NCBI GenBank assembly: GCA_947447525.1
Contig: CANFJL010000003.1
Span: 124,001-188,000, forward strand
DNA from: Flavobacteriales bacterium
Lineage (GTDB): Bacteria > Bacteroidota > Bacteroidia > Flavobacteriales_D > Crocinitomicaceae
Length of the DNA: 64,000 nt
Reading direction: 5' to 3'
The notes below the pieces were generated by a model. The model saw only the letters and a list, made by a program, of their open reading frames with translations. It had not been told where the DNA came from and searched no databases. This document shows, one piece after another, positions 27,050-33,482 of this stretch. Position 1 is the stretch's first letter. Each line of letters opens with the position of its first letter. The position numbers and the translations under genes were made by a program.

Positions 27050-28378
27050 ATGAAAAAAGTACTTATACTTGCCTACGACTTCCCTCCCTATGTTTCTGTG
27101 GGTGGCTTAAGGCCTCATGCTTGGTATAAATATTTAAAAGAATTTGGGGTAGAACCCATTGTTATTACACGCCAATGGGAAAATGTTCATGGAAATCACT
27201 TGGATTATATTTCTAAAGGAAGCTCAGATCAAGCCATTATAGAAGAAACTGAATTTGGAATCATAATTAAAGCTCCCTATAAACCTAATCTAGCCAATCG
27301 TTTGATGTTAAAATATGGTGAAAATAAATTCAGTTTCATCAGGAAGTCAATAAGTGCTTTTTATGAATTTGTACAGTTTTTATTTGCAGTTGGCCCAAAG
27401 TCAAGTATTTACAAAACTGCAAAAAAGTATTTAAAAAGCAATAGGGTAGATGTAATTATTGCAACAGGTGATCCCTTTGTTTTGTTCTCTTATGCTGCTC
27501 AACTTAGTAAAGAATTTAACACCCCTTGGATAGCAGATTACCGTGATCCTTGGAGTCAGAGTTTTAGTGCAAAAAAGAGAGATTTCCAACGAGTAATTGA
27601 TTATGTTTTTGAAAGCTATTTTGTTAAATCTGCTTCATCAATTGTTACTGTAGATAAATTATTTAAATTAAAACTTGCTCAAATTTTTCCCAAAAAGGAA
27701 ATAAATATTATTTCAAATGGATTTGACCCTAAAAATATAAATGATGCATTAGAGATATCTCAACACAGTGAACTTTTAACTTTTTCATTTATTGGGACAA
27801 TATATTTATGGCATCCTTTTGAAAGTCTTCTTAAGGGTTTTTCAAATTTTATTCTAAAGCATCCAGATTCAAAAATTTCTATAAAATTTTATGGAATAAA
27901 TAAATTAGAAGTCTATAAGAGCACAGCGAACGCTAAATTTCCTGAATTGATTGACAAAATATTTTTTATTCAACAAATACCAAATGTTGAGTTGTTAAAA
28001 ATTCTTTCAAAAGATAATGTTTTAATATTGTTCAACTATTTTCAATTTACAGGTACTAAAATATTTGATTATTTGGGAATAAGAAGAAAGATTTTATTGT
28101 GTTTTGAGGATGATAAAGAAGCAAAGAAATTAAAGGACCTTTACTATTTTAAAAATATTGAAATAGAAGATTGCCCTCAAATTGACATTATCAAAAAGAC
28201 CAATTCTGGAATCATTGTAAAGGATAGCGATCACCTTTTAACCGTCCTAGAGGAATTATATGCAGAATTTCAGGCTAATGGTCAAATCGCTTGTGATTCT
28301 CATGGTGTTGAACAATATTCGCGTAAAATTCAAGTAGAACGCTTGGCGGAGCTTGTTAAAGGGATTGCACCTTTGTAG
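27050..28378 (+). CDS. Glycosyltransferase (GT4-like)
   Basis: 442 residues from the ATG at 27050. An in-frame TTG at 27020 would add ten poorly fitting residues. The N-terminus KKVLILAYDFPPYVSVGGLRP is followed by VDVIIATGDPFVLFSYAAQLSKEFNTPWIADYRDPWSQ, a well-known signature of this glycosyltransferase group. KINIISNGFDP-like NIISNGFDPKNIND follows, and the C-terminal half reads LTFSFIGTIYLWHPFESLLKGF. The classic E-x7-E stretch is weak (FTGTKIFDYLGIRRKILLCFE), as is common in this subgroup. It is probably part of the polysaccharide locus. Downstream lies a GC-rich palindromic repeat rather than the next glycan gene. Confidence 0.85.
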   Translation: MKKVLILAYDFPPYVSVGGLRPHAWYKYLKEFGVEPIVITRQWENVHGNHLDYISKGSSDQAIIEETEFGIIIKAPYKPNLANRLMLKYGENKFSFIRKSISAFYEFVQFLFAVGPKSSIYKTAKKYLKSNRVDVIIATGDPFVLFSYAAQLSKEFNTPWIADYRDPWSQSFSAKKRDFQRVIDYVFESYFVKSASSIVTVDKLFKLKLAQIFPKKEINIISNGFDPKNINDALEISQHSELLTFSFIGTIYLWHPFESLLKGFSNFILKHPDSKISIKFYGINKLEVYKSTANAKFPELIDKIFFIQQIPNVELLKILSKDNVLILFNYFQFTGTKIFDYLGIRRKILLCFEDDKEAKKLKDLYYFKNIEIEDCPQIDIIKKTNSGIIVKDSDHLLTVLEELYAEFQANGQIACDSHGVEQYSRKIQVERLAELVKGIAPL

Positions 28379-28424
28379 TTTAGGGCTGGGAGCGATTTGC
28401 CTTGTTAATAATAAATTCTTGCTC

Positions 28425-28612
28425 CTTGCCCTCTCAAGGGGGGAAAATCCTTGCTTGAATCCCTGTCAAAAAACATCCTCCCCCTTAATCCCCCTCCAAA
28501 GGGGGAAATCCTTGCCTTGCCCCCAAACGAAAAACACTCCTCCTTAATCCCCTTCCAAAGGGGGAGACACTAGCTTTTACTCCCCCTTTGGAGGGGGGAA
28601 GGGGGGAGGAAA
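28425..28612. repeat. GC-rich palindromic repeat cluster (CCCCCTCCAAAGGGGG type)
   Basis: Between a glycosyltransferase and the DUF559 gene, four related GC-rich elements lie within about 190 bp: CCTCTCAAGGGGGGAAAATC near 28430, CCTCCCCCTTAATCCCCCTC near 28478 with CCAAAGGGGG, a similar element near 28537, and the inverted TCCCCCTTTGGAGGGGGG near 28580. Elements three and four are opposite in orientation and could pair into one long stem. The same element occurs once at 12371, inside repeat copy C. Base composition is far from the AT-rich surroundings. Confidence 0.8.
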
Positions 28613-28663
28613 ATTGAAAAGGCGAGGGAAAAAACTTGTTATGGGGGAAGAACATAATTAAAC

Positions 28664-29038
28664 TCAATCATTATTCTCATCTTTTAAACAATAAACAGCA
28701 TGATTGATTTGCCCTGCAACCTGATCAATTTGATGCAACACTTCTCCCTCTGCAAATCTCAATAAGGTATATCCTAGCGCTTGTAATTTATCTTGTCGAA
28801 ATCGATCGTACTTTGCATTATTAAAATGTGAATTCCCATCGATTTCAATAATTAATCCTAATTCTTTGCAAAAAAAATCAACAATGAAATGATCAATCGG
28901 TCTTTGCCTATTGAACTTTACGCCAATTTTGTTGCTTTTAAGAACGGAACTCCAAAGATATTTTTCTGCTTTTGATACTGTTTCTGTGCGTAAGGCACGA
29001 GAGCATATTTTTAATTCTTTATTATAAAAGTGATTCAT
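28664..29038 (-). CDS. DUF559 / Vsr-like endonuclease-fold protein
   Basis: 124 residues. The sequence follows the DUF559 family (related to very-short-patch-repair and other PD-(D/E)XK-type nucleases). It has RALRTETVSKAEKYLWSSVL near the N-terminus, VKFNRQRPIDHFIVDFFCKELGLIIEIDGNSHF in the middle, with the probable catalytic residues in IVDF and IEIDG, and DRFRQDKLQALGYTLLRFAEGEVL. Cellular function is not established for the family. It sits directly beside the GC-rich palindromic cluster and opposite in strand to the glycan genes, so it does not look like part of that pathway. Confidence 0.85.
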   Translation of the reverse strand: MNHFYNKELKICSRALRTETVSKAEKYLWSSVLKSNKIGVKFNRQRPIDHFIVDFFCKELGLIIEIDGNSHFNNAKYDRFRQDKLQALGYTLLRFAEGEVLHQIDQVAGQINHAVYCLKDENND

Positions 29039-29123
29039 TTTTCTAGGTTATATATCAAGTTAATTAAAAATCAGGAGACAATCGTTCTACGCTCCATATC
29101 AAAAAAGTAATTACTTTTAAACT

Positions 29124-29735
29124 ATGATAGTCATTATAGATTATAAAATGGGGAATATTTTTTCAGTGCAAAAACGCTTGGAGAAATTAAATCATGAATT
29201 TATTGTGAGTGCTGACCCCGCTATAATTGCAAAAGCAGATCGTTTAATTTTGCCAGGTGTTGGTCATTTTGCAGTCGCCATGGAAAACCTTCGAAATACA
29301 GGACTCATTGAGGTATTAAATCAAGCGGTCTTAATAGATAAAATCCCAATACTTGGAATTTGTTTGGGTATGCAGTTGATGTGTCGCTATAGTGAGGAGG
29401 GGAATTGTAAGGGTTTGGGTTGGTTTGATGCTGAGGTGGTAAAATTCAAATTTGAGGATACCCTTCGGTATAAAGTGCCTCACACCGGTTGGAATACAAT
29501 ATTCATTGAAAAGGAGTCTCCATTGATGCAGCATATCCCTGTTGATTCTGAATTTTACTTTATCCATTCCTATTACATGAAAGCGAATAATAAAAATGAT
29601 GTGTTGAATTATACAGATTATGGGATGAAATTCGCTTCAGCTATTTCAAAAGATAATATTTATGGATTTCAATATCATCCTGAGAAAAGTCATGATGTTG
29701 GAATGCTTTTATTGAAGAACTTTGTTAATATGTAA
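29124..29735 (+). CDS. hisH: HisH-type glutamine amidotransferase, likely for acetamidino-sugar synthesis
   Basis: 203 residues. A class I glutaminase that releases ammonia from glutamine for a partner synthase. The triad is intact: Cys80 in ILGICLGMQLM, and His185 and Glu187 in GFQYHPEKSH. MIVIIDYKMGNIFSVQKRL and LILPGVGHFAVAMENL are HisH signatures. No other histidine genes are present; instead the locus continues with a HisF lacking Asp11 and a PseA/WbpG-type amidotransferase. This fits the HisH2-HisF2-WbpG module that amidinates a bacterial sugar better than histidine synthesis. A near-consensus -7 word (TACTTTTA, 29112-29119) lies 4 bases before the ATG. Confidence 0.88.
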   Translation: MIVIIDYKMGNIFSVQKRLEKLNHEFIVSADPAIIAKADRLILPGVGHFAVAMENLRNTGLIEVLNQAVLIDKIPILGICLGMQLMCRYSEEGNCKGLGWFDAEVVKFKFEDTLRYKVPHTGWNTIFIEKESPLMQHIPVDSEFYFIHSYYMKANNKNDVLNYTDYGMKFASAISKDNIYGFQYHPEKSHDVGMLLLKNFVNM

Positions 29736-29745
29736 ATCGGAGCTA

Positions 29746-29953
29746 GAGGCTAGACATAGAGGACAGACATAGAGGCTAGACATAGAGGCTAGACATAGAG
29801 GACAGACAAAGATGCTAGACATAGAGGACAGACATAGAGGACAGACAAAGAGGCTAGACATAGAGGATAGACATAGAGGATAGACATAGAGGACAGACAT
29901 AGAGGCTAGACATAGAGGCTAGACATAGAGGACAGACATAGAGGCTAGACATA
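29746..29953 (+). repeat. 13-bp minisatellite, 16 units (GAGGCTAGACATA type)
   Basis: Starting 10 bases after the hisH stop, sixteen perfect-length 13-base units follow one another with variation only at a few positions (GAGGCTAGACATA, GAGGACAGACATA, GAGGATAGACATA, and GAGGACAGACAAA). A 63-codon reverse frame here is only the repeat read in a 13-residue cycle. Confidence 0.97.
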
Positions 29954-29957
29954 GAGG

Positions 29958-30151
29958 AGCCTCCAACTCCAACTCCAACTCCAACTCCAACTCCAACTCT
30001 AACCTCCAGCTCCAACTCCAACTCCAACTCTAACTCTAACCTCCAGCTCTAACCTCCAACTCCAACTCCAACTCCAACTCTAACTCTAACCTCCAACTCT
30101 AACCTCCAACTCCAACTCCAACTCCAACTCCAACTCTAACCTCTAAGTCAA
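29958..30151 (+). repeat. Hexamer/13-mer minisatellite (CTCCAA, CTCTAA, CTCTAACCTCCAA)
   Basis: Directly after the first array come runs of CTCCAA and CTCTAA, mixed with the 13-base unit CTCTAACCTCCAA or the CCAG variant. It fills the space up to the four-helix-bundle gene. Together with the first array it accounts for the gene-free stretch 29736-30260, apart from a short AT-rich segment before the gene. Confidence 0.95.
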
Positions 30152-30260
30152 AATCAATTTCTCAATCAAAAAAAATAGATACATGAATAATATTGTAAAA
30201 AAAAGTATTAACTTAATTAAAGCAAAATTTATAACCTACACCAATCAACCAATTACCCGA

Positions 30261-30668
30261 ATGAAAAGTTTCAAGGAATTAAACGTTTATCAAGACAGTA
30301 TCACATTTGTCGCAAAAATATATGGCCTTACTTCACAATTTCCAAAAAGTGAATTGTTTGGCATTACCAATCAAATTAGAAGATCTGCCGTTTCAATTCC
30401 ATCAAACATTGCGGAGGGATCGGCACGTAATCACCCGAAAGAACATATTCAGTTCTTATACATTGCGCTAGGTTCTGCAACAGAGTTATATGCTCAACTT
30501 GAAATATCGTTTCGTTTAAAATTTATTACTTCTGAAGAATATCAAACTACATCAACTTCTATCGAATCCATTTGTCGTATGTTACAAGGAATGATTAAAT
30601 TTCAAAAATCAAAACTAATAGCCAAAACACCAAAACCTCTAACCTCCAGCTCTAACCTCCAGCTCTAA
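30261..30668 (+). CDS. Four-helix-bundle protein (23S rRNA intervening-sequence / S23 family)
   Basis: 135 residues from the ATG at 30261. The family normally starts here (MKSFKELNVYQDSITFVAKIY), so the ATG at 30183, which adds 26 residues, is less likely. Signatures are FPKSELFGITNQIRRSAVSIPSNIAEGSARN and FLYIALGSATELYAQLEI. Homologues include proteins encoded in 23S rRNA intervening sequences and the Avd accessory protein of diversity-generating retroelements; no reverse transcriptase or template/variable repeat was seen here. The last 11 codons (KPLTSSSNLQL) are read from the following minisatellite, so the C-terminus is made of repeat sequence. It separates hisH from hisF. Confidence 0.85.
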   Translation: MKSFKELNVYQDSITFVAKIYGLTSQFPKSELFGITNQIRRSAVSIPSNIAEGSARNHPKEHIQFLYIALGSATELYAQLEISFRLKFITSEEYQTTSTSIESICRMLQGMIKFQKSKLIAKTPKPLTSSSNLQL

Positions 30669-30796
30669 CCTCCAACTCTAACCTCCAACTCTAACCTCCA
30701 ACTCTAACCTCCAACTCTAACCTCCAACTCTAACCTCCAACTCTAACCTCCAACTCTAACCTCCAACTCTAACCTCCAGCTCTAACCTCTAACCTC
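30636..30796 (+). repeat. 13-bp minisatellite, about 12 units (CTCTAACCTCCAA type)
   Basis: The unit CTCTAACCTCCAA (CCAG in some) repeats almost perfectly from inside the 3' end of the four-helix-bundle gene to 6 bases before the hisF ATG. It is the same unit and strand as in the array at 29958-30151, so the four-helix-bundle gene is bracketed by direct repeats. Confidence 0.97.
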
Positions 30797-30802
30797 AAAA
30801 AT

Positions 30803-31567
30803 ATGCTTCGTCCTCGTATTATTCCCGTGCTGTTACTTAAAGGAAATGTCCTGGTGAAAACGATTGGATTTAAAAACCCAAAATACATTGGCGATCCGAT
30901 AAATGCAGTGAAAATCTTCAATGATTTAAGAGCAGATGAATTGGTTTTTCTGGATATTGACGCTTCAATAGAAAAGAGAACTATTTCTTTAGATTTAATA
31001 AAAGATATTAGCGAGGAGGCAAATATGCCTTTTGCCGCAGGTGGCGGGATTCGTTCTTTAGATGACATTCGCACTATTATCAGCGCAGGAGCCGAAAAGG
31101 TGATCATTAATTCTTATGCCGTCGAAAACCCTGATTTCATTTCAGAGGCTTCAGCAGCTTTTGGTTCTTCCACTATTGCAGTATGTATTGATGTGAAAAA
31201 AAATTGGATTGGCAGCAGAAAAACTTGGACTTATGGTGGGTCAAAAGCAAGTAGTTATTCACCTGAAGCATTGGCTCAATTGATGGAGAAAAAAGGTGCA
31301 GGAGAAATTATCATTCAATCGATTGATAAAGATGGGGAGATGAAAGGATATGATCTTGAATTGGTGAAGCAAATTTCAGAGGCAGTTTCTATTCCTGTAG
31401 TTGCCCTTGGAGGTGCTTCAACCATGCAAGATTTAAAAGATGGATATGAGCTTGGATTTGCCAACGGCCTTGCTGGTGGCAGTATGTTTGTTTATCAAGG
31501 ATCAAAAAGAGGGGTGTTGATCTCTTATCCTGATAAAGAGGAGCGATTTATTTCTATTGTTCGTTAA
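30803..31567 (+). CDS. hisF: HisF2/AglZ-type acetamidino-modification protein
   Basis: 254 residues with a (beta-alpha)8 barrel of the HisF family. Canonical HisF has two catalytic Asp residues, 11 and 130. Here the start is MLRPRIIPVLLLKGN, so position 11 is Leu, while Asp130 is kept (AVCIDVKKN). Loss of Asp11 argues against cyclase activity in histidine synthesis and for the HisF2/AglZ subgroup that channels ammonia from HisH to a sugar amidotransferase. The 'GNVLVKTIGFKNPKYIGDPINAVKIFND' stretch is typical of that subgroup. It is followed 19 bp later by the amidotransferase gene. A minisatellite ends 6 bases before the ATG, which leaves no room for a normal leader. Confidence 0.9.
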   Translation: MLRPRIIPVLLLKGNVLVKTIGFKNPKYIGDPINAVKIFNDLRADELVFLDIDASIEKRTISLDLIKDISEEANMPFAAGGGIRSLDDIRTIISAGAEKVIINSYAVENPDFISEASAAFGSSTIAVCIDVKKNWIGSRKTWTYGGSKASSYSPEALAQLMEKKGAGEIIIQSIDKDGEMKGYDLELVKQISEAVSIPVVALGGASTMQDLKDGYELGFANGLAGGSMFVYQGSKRGVLISYPDKEERFISIVR

Positions 31568-31574
31568 TACTTTC

Positions 31575-31582
31575 TATATTTG
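31575..31582 (+). promoter_or_regulatory. Possible -7 element before the amidotransferase gene (TATATTTG)
   Basis: TATATTTG matches TAnnTTTG and ends 4 bases before the ATG at 31587. It overlaps the short gap after hisF, so it may be a secondary promoter or chance in AT-rich DNA. Confidence 0.25.
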
Positions 31583-31586
31583 ACCA

Positions 31587-32720
31587 ATGGATATTGCTAA
31601 TTATCAACAATGTAAGAGATGTGTCATGGATACCAGTGATCCAGAAATTTCTTTCGATTCCATTGGTAATTGCAATCATTGTTCAGAATTCATCGAAAAA
31701 AGATCCTTATTTAATTATCGTGGTGCAGAAAGCGATTTACTTTTCAAACAAGAAATAGCAAGAATTAAAAAGGAAGGTCAAGGTAAGTCTTATGATGCTA
31801 TCATTGGATTAAGTGGTGGCATTGACAGTTCCTATGTCGCACACTTATGTCAAAAAGCTGGTTTGCGCTTATTAGCAGTGCATTTGGATAATGGGTGGAA
31901 TTCAGAAGAAGCCGTTCAAAATATCAGGAATATTGCCCGTAAACTTAAAATCGATTACGAAAGTTATGTTTTGGATTGGGAAGAATTCAAAGATTTGCAA
32001 GTAGCATTCTTAAAAGCGGCTGTTCCAGAAGCAGATACTCCCACTGATATTGCGATTTTAGCAGCACTTCACAAGGTGGCCTCTAATTATGGGGTAAAGA
32101 ATATCATTTCTGGAGGTAATTTTGCTACCGAAGGAATCCTGCCAGGAGCATGGCACTACAATGCAAAGGATTTACGGTACTTTAATCACATTCAAAAAAC
32201 GTTTGGAACAAAACCATTAAAGCACTTCCCTAAATTCGGTTTCTTAAAGGAAATGTATTATAAGATCTTTAGAGGTATTAAAATGACGTATCTTCTGAAT
32301 CATGTTTTATTTATAAAAGAGGAAGCTATTTCATTTTTAGAAAAGGAACTGGATTGGAAATATTACGGCGGTAAGCATTATGAATCTTTATATACGGGTT
32401 TCATTCAATCTTATTACCTCTTCACTAAGTTTGGAATTGATTATAGAAGGGCTACGCTTTCATCTCAAATTTGTACAGGAGAAACTACGCGTGATGAAGC
32501 CTTACTTATATTAGAGACCTTGCCATTTTCTGATGATAAGGTTCTTGCTGAAAAGAAATACATTGCAAAAAAGCTAGGCTTGACCTTAGAAGCATTGGAA
32601 CTTATTTTTGCTTCACCAGCACATTGGTACACGGATTATCCTAATGATAAGAAACGTTTGAATTTTATCTATAACTCCTACAGAAAAATCTTCAAAAAAG
32701 AGAAACTAGCAAGTTTCTGA
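31587..32720 (+). CDS. N-acetyl sugar amidotransferase (PseA/WbpG family)
   Basis: 377 residues. A PP-loop ATP pyrophosphatase that replaces the acetamido oxygen of a sugar with nitrogen, giving an acetamidino group, using ammonia from the HisH/HisF pair. The PP-loop is GLSGGIDSSYVA (SGGIDSS at 76-82). Four N-terminal cysteines in C-x2-C pairs (Cys9/Cys12 and Cys29/Cys32) look like a zinc ribbon. NIISGGNFATEGILPGAWHYNAKDL is a family signature. Known relatives act on pseudaminic acid precursors (PseA) or on a ManNAc3NAcA derivative (WbpG). Which sugar is used here is not decidable, but pseI at 61.7 kb makes a nonulosonic acid possible. Confidence 0.9.
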   Translation: MDIANYQQCKRCVMDTSDPEISFDSIGNCNHCSEFIEKRSLFNYRGAESDLLFKQEIARIKKEGQGKSYDAIIGLSGGIDSSYVAHLCQKAGLRLLAVHLDNGWNSEEAVQNIRNIARKLKIDYESYVLDWEEFKDLQVAFLKAAVPEADTPTDIAILAALHKVASNYGVKNIISGGNFATEGILPGAWHYNAKDLRYFNHIQKTFGTKPLKHFPKFGFLKEMYYKIFRGIKMTYLLNHVLFIKEEAISFLEKELDWKYYGGKHYESLYTGFIQSYYLFTKFGIDYRRATLSSQICTGETTRDEALLILETLPFSDDKVLAEKKYIAKKLGLTLEALELIFASPAHWYTDYPNDKKRLNFIYNSYRKIFKKEKLASF

Positions 32721-32722
32721 TC

Positions 32723-32742
32723 AATCAAGGTTCAACTTGATT
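32723..32742. terminator. Hairpin between convergent genes
   Basis: AATCAAG and CTTGATT form a perfect 7-bp stem around a 6-base loop (GTTCAA), directly after the amidotransferase stop and before the convergent DUF5606 gene. There is no strong T-run, so terminator function is tentative. Confidence 0.35.
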
Positions 32743-32770
32743 AAATCCCAGTTATTAAATTCTAATGATT

Positions 32771-33346
32771 TTATTTACCTCTTGAAGAACCGGTCTTAAC
32801 CGCTGCTACTTTTTTCATAGCTGCAGGTTTAGCAGATTTTTTAGGCGCTGCAGTGGTTTTTACTGCTGCTTTCTTCGGAGCTGCTTTTTTCGGAGCATCC
32901 TCTTTTTTAGCTTTTGAATCTTTTTCAGCTGATTTTTCTTCTGCTACCACTTCTTCTTTCACTTCAGGAATTAAAACACCTTCAGCTAAAAGCATGTTGT
33001 ACCATTGGAATAATTTTCTAATATCTGAAAAGTAAACGCGCTCTTTATCGTAATTAGGAAGTGCCTCGGCAAATTTAACGCGCAAAGTTTTCTCATCTTC
33101 CTTGTGAGATGGACCTTGAGCACCTTTATTGATATCAAATAATGATTTTAGTATTTCGGTCAATTTAACATCCTCATCATAAGTAAACATACTGATGTCT
33201 TCCAAAGCAGATATTTTTTCCGTTGAATAGGCTGGAAATCTTTTTTTGTCTAATAATGATTCTACAATTACACTGTTTTTACTTTGTGTAATCACTTTAA
33301 AAAGTCCCGGTCTACCGGAAATAGCAATAATTCCTGTCAAATTCAT
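32771..33346 (-). CDS. DUF5606-family protein with Lys/Ala-rich tail
   Basis: 191 residues. The first ~135 residues match a Bacteroidota-restricted family I know as DUF5606: MNLTGIIAISGRPGLFKVITQSKNSVIVESLLDKKRFP, EDISMFTYDEDVKLTEIL, and LRVKFAEALPNYDKERVYFSDIRKLFQWYNML. The remaining ~55 residues are low-complexity Lys/Ala/Pro (PKKAAPKKAAVKTTAAPKKS), like the tails of nucleic-acid-binding proteins. There is no signal peptide. The family function is unknown; the basic tail suggests binding to RNA or DNA. It is divergent from the DEAD-box helicase gene, with about 135 bp between starts. Confidence 0.82.
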   Translation of the reverse strand: MNLTGIIAISGRPGLFKVITQSKNSVIVESLLDKKRFPAYSTEKISALEDISMFTYDEDVKLTEILKSLFDINKGAQGPSHKEDEKTLRVKFAEALPNYDKERVYFSDIRKLFQWYNMLLAEGVLIPEVKEEVVAEEKSAEKDSKAKKEDAPKKAAPKKAAVKTTAAPKKSAKPAAMKKVAAVKTGSSRGK

Positions 33347-33453
33347 TCAATAGATTTTGCCCAAAATTAGAAAATCTTTCCGATTGAGCGCCATAAAATA
33401 GTATTTAGTTTGAAGGAAATGTGCATTTAATTAGTGCATACTGAATTTATCTG

Positions 33454-33461
33454 TACCTTTG
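33454..33461 (+). promoter_or_regulatory. Putative -7 element of the DEAD-box helicase gene (TACCTTTG)
   Basis: TACCTTTG is an exact TAnnTTTG match and ends 21 bases before the ATG at 33483, which would give a leader of about 17 bases. Confidence 0.55.
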
Positions 33462-33482
33462 CACCCAATTTAAAATAAAAAA

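Noticed and set aside
28353..28667. Short frames of 60-64 codons in the GC-rich palindromic cluster
   Set aside because: They are Pro/Ser-rich translations of the repeated elements on both strands, which is expected from GC-rich palindromes.
29746..30151. CRISPR or protein repeat
   Set aside because: The units are 13 bp with no spacers, and the period breaks the reading frame; this is a minisatellite.
30261..30668. Diversity-generating retroelement Avd gene
   Set aside because: The four-helix-bundle fold is shared with Avd, but no reverse transcriptase, template repeat or variable repeat is present in the window.
29124..31567. Histidine biosynthesis operon
   Set aside because: Only hisH and hisF homologues are present, HisF lacks Asp11, and the following gene is a PseA/WbpG-type amidotransferase.
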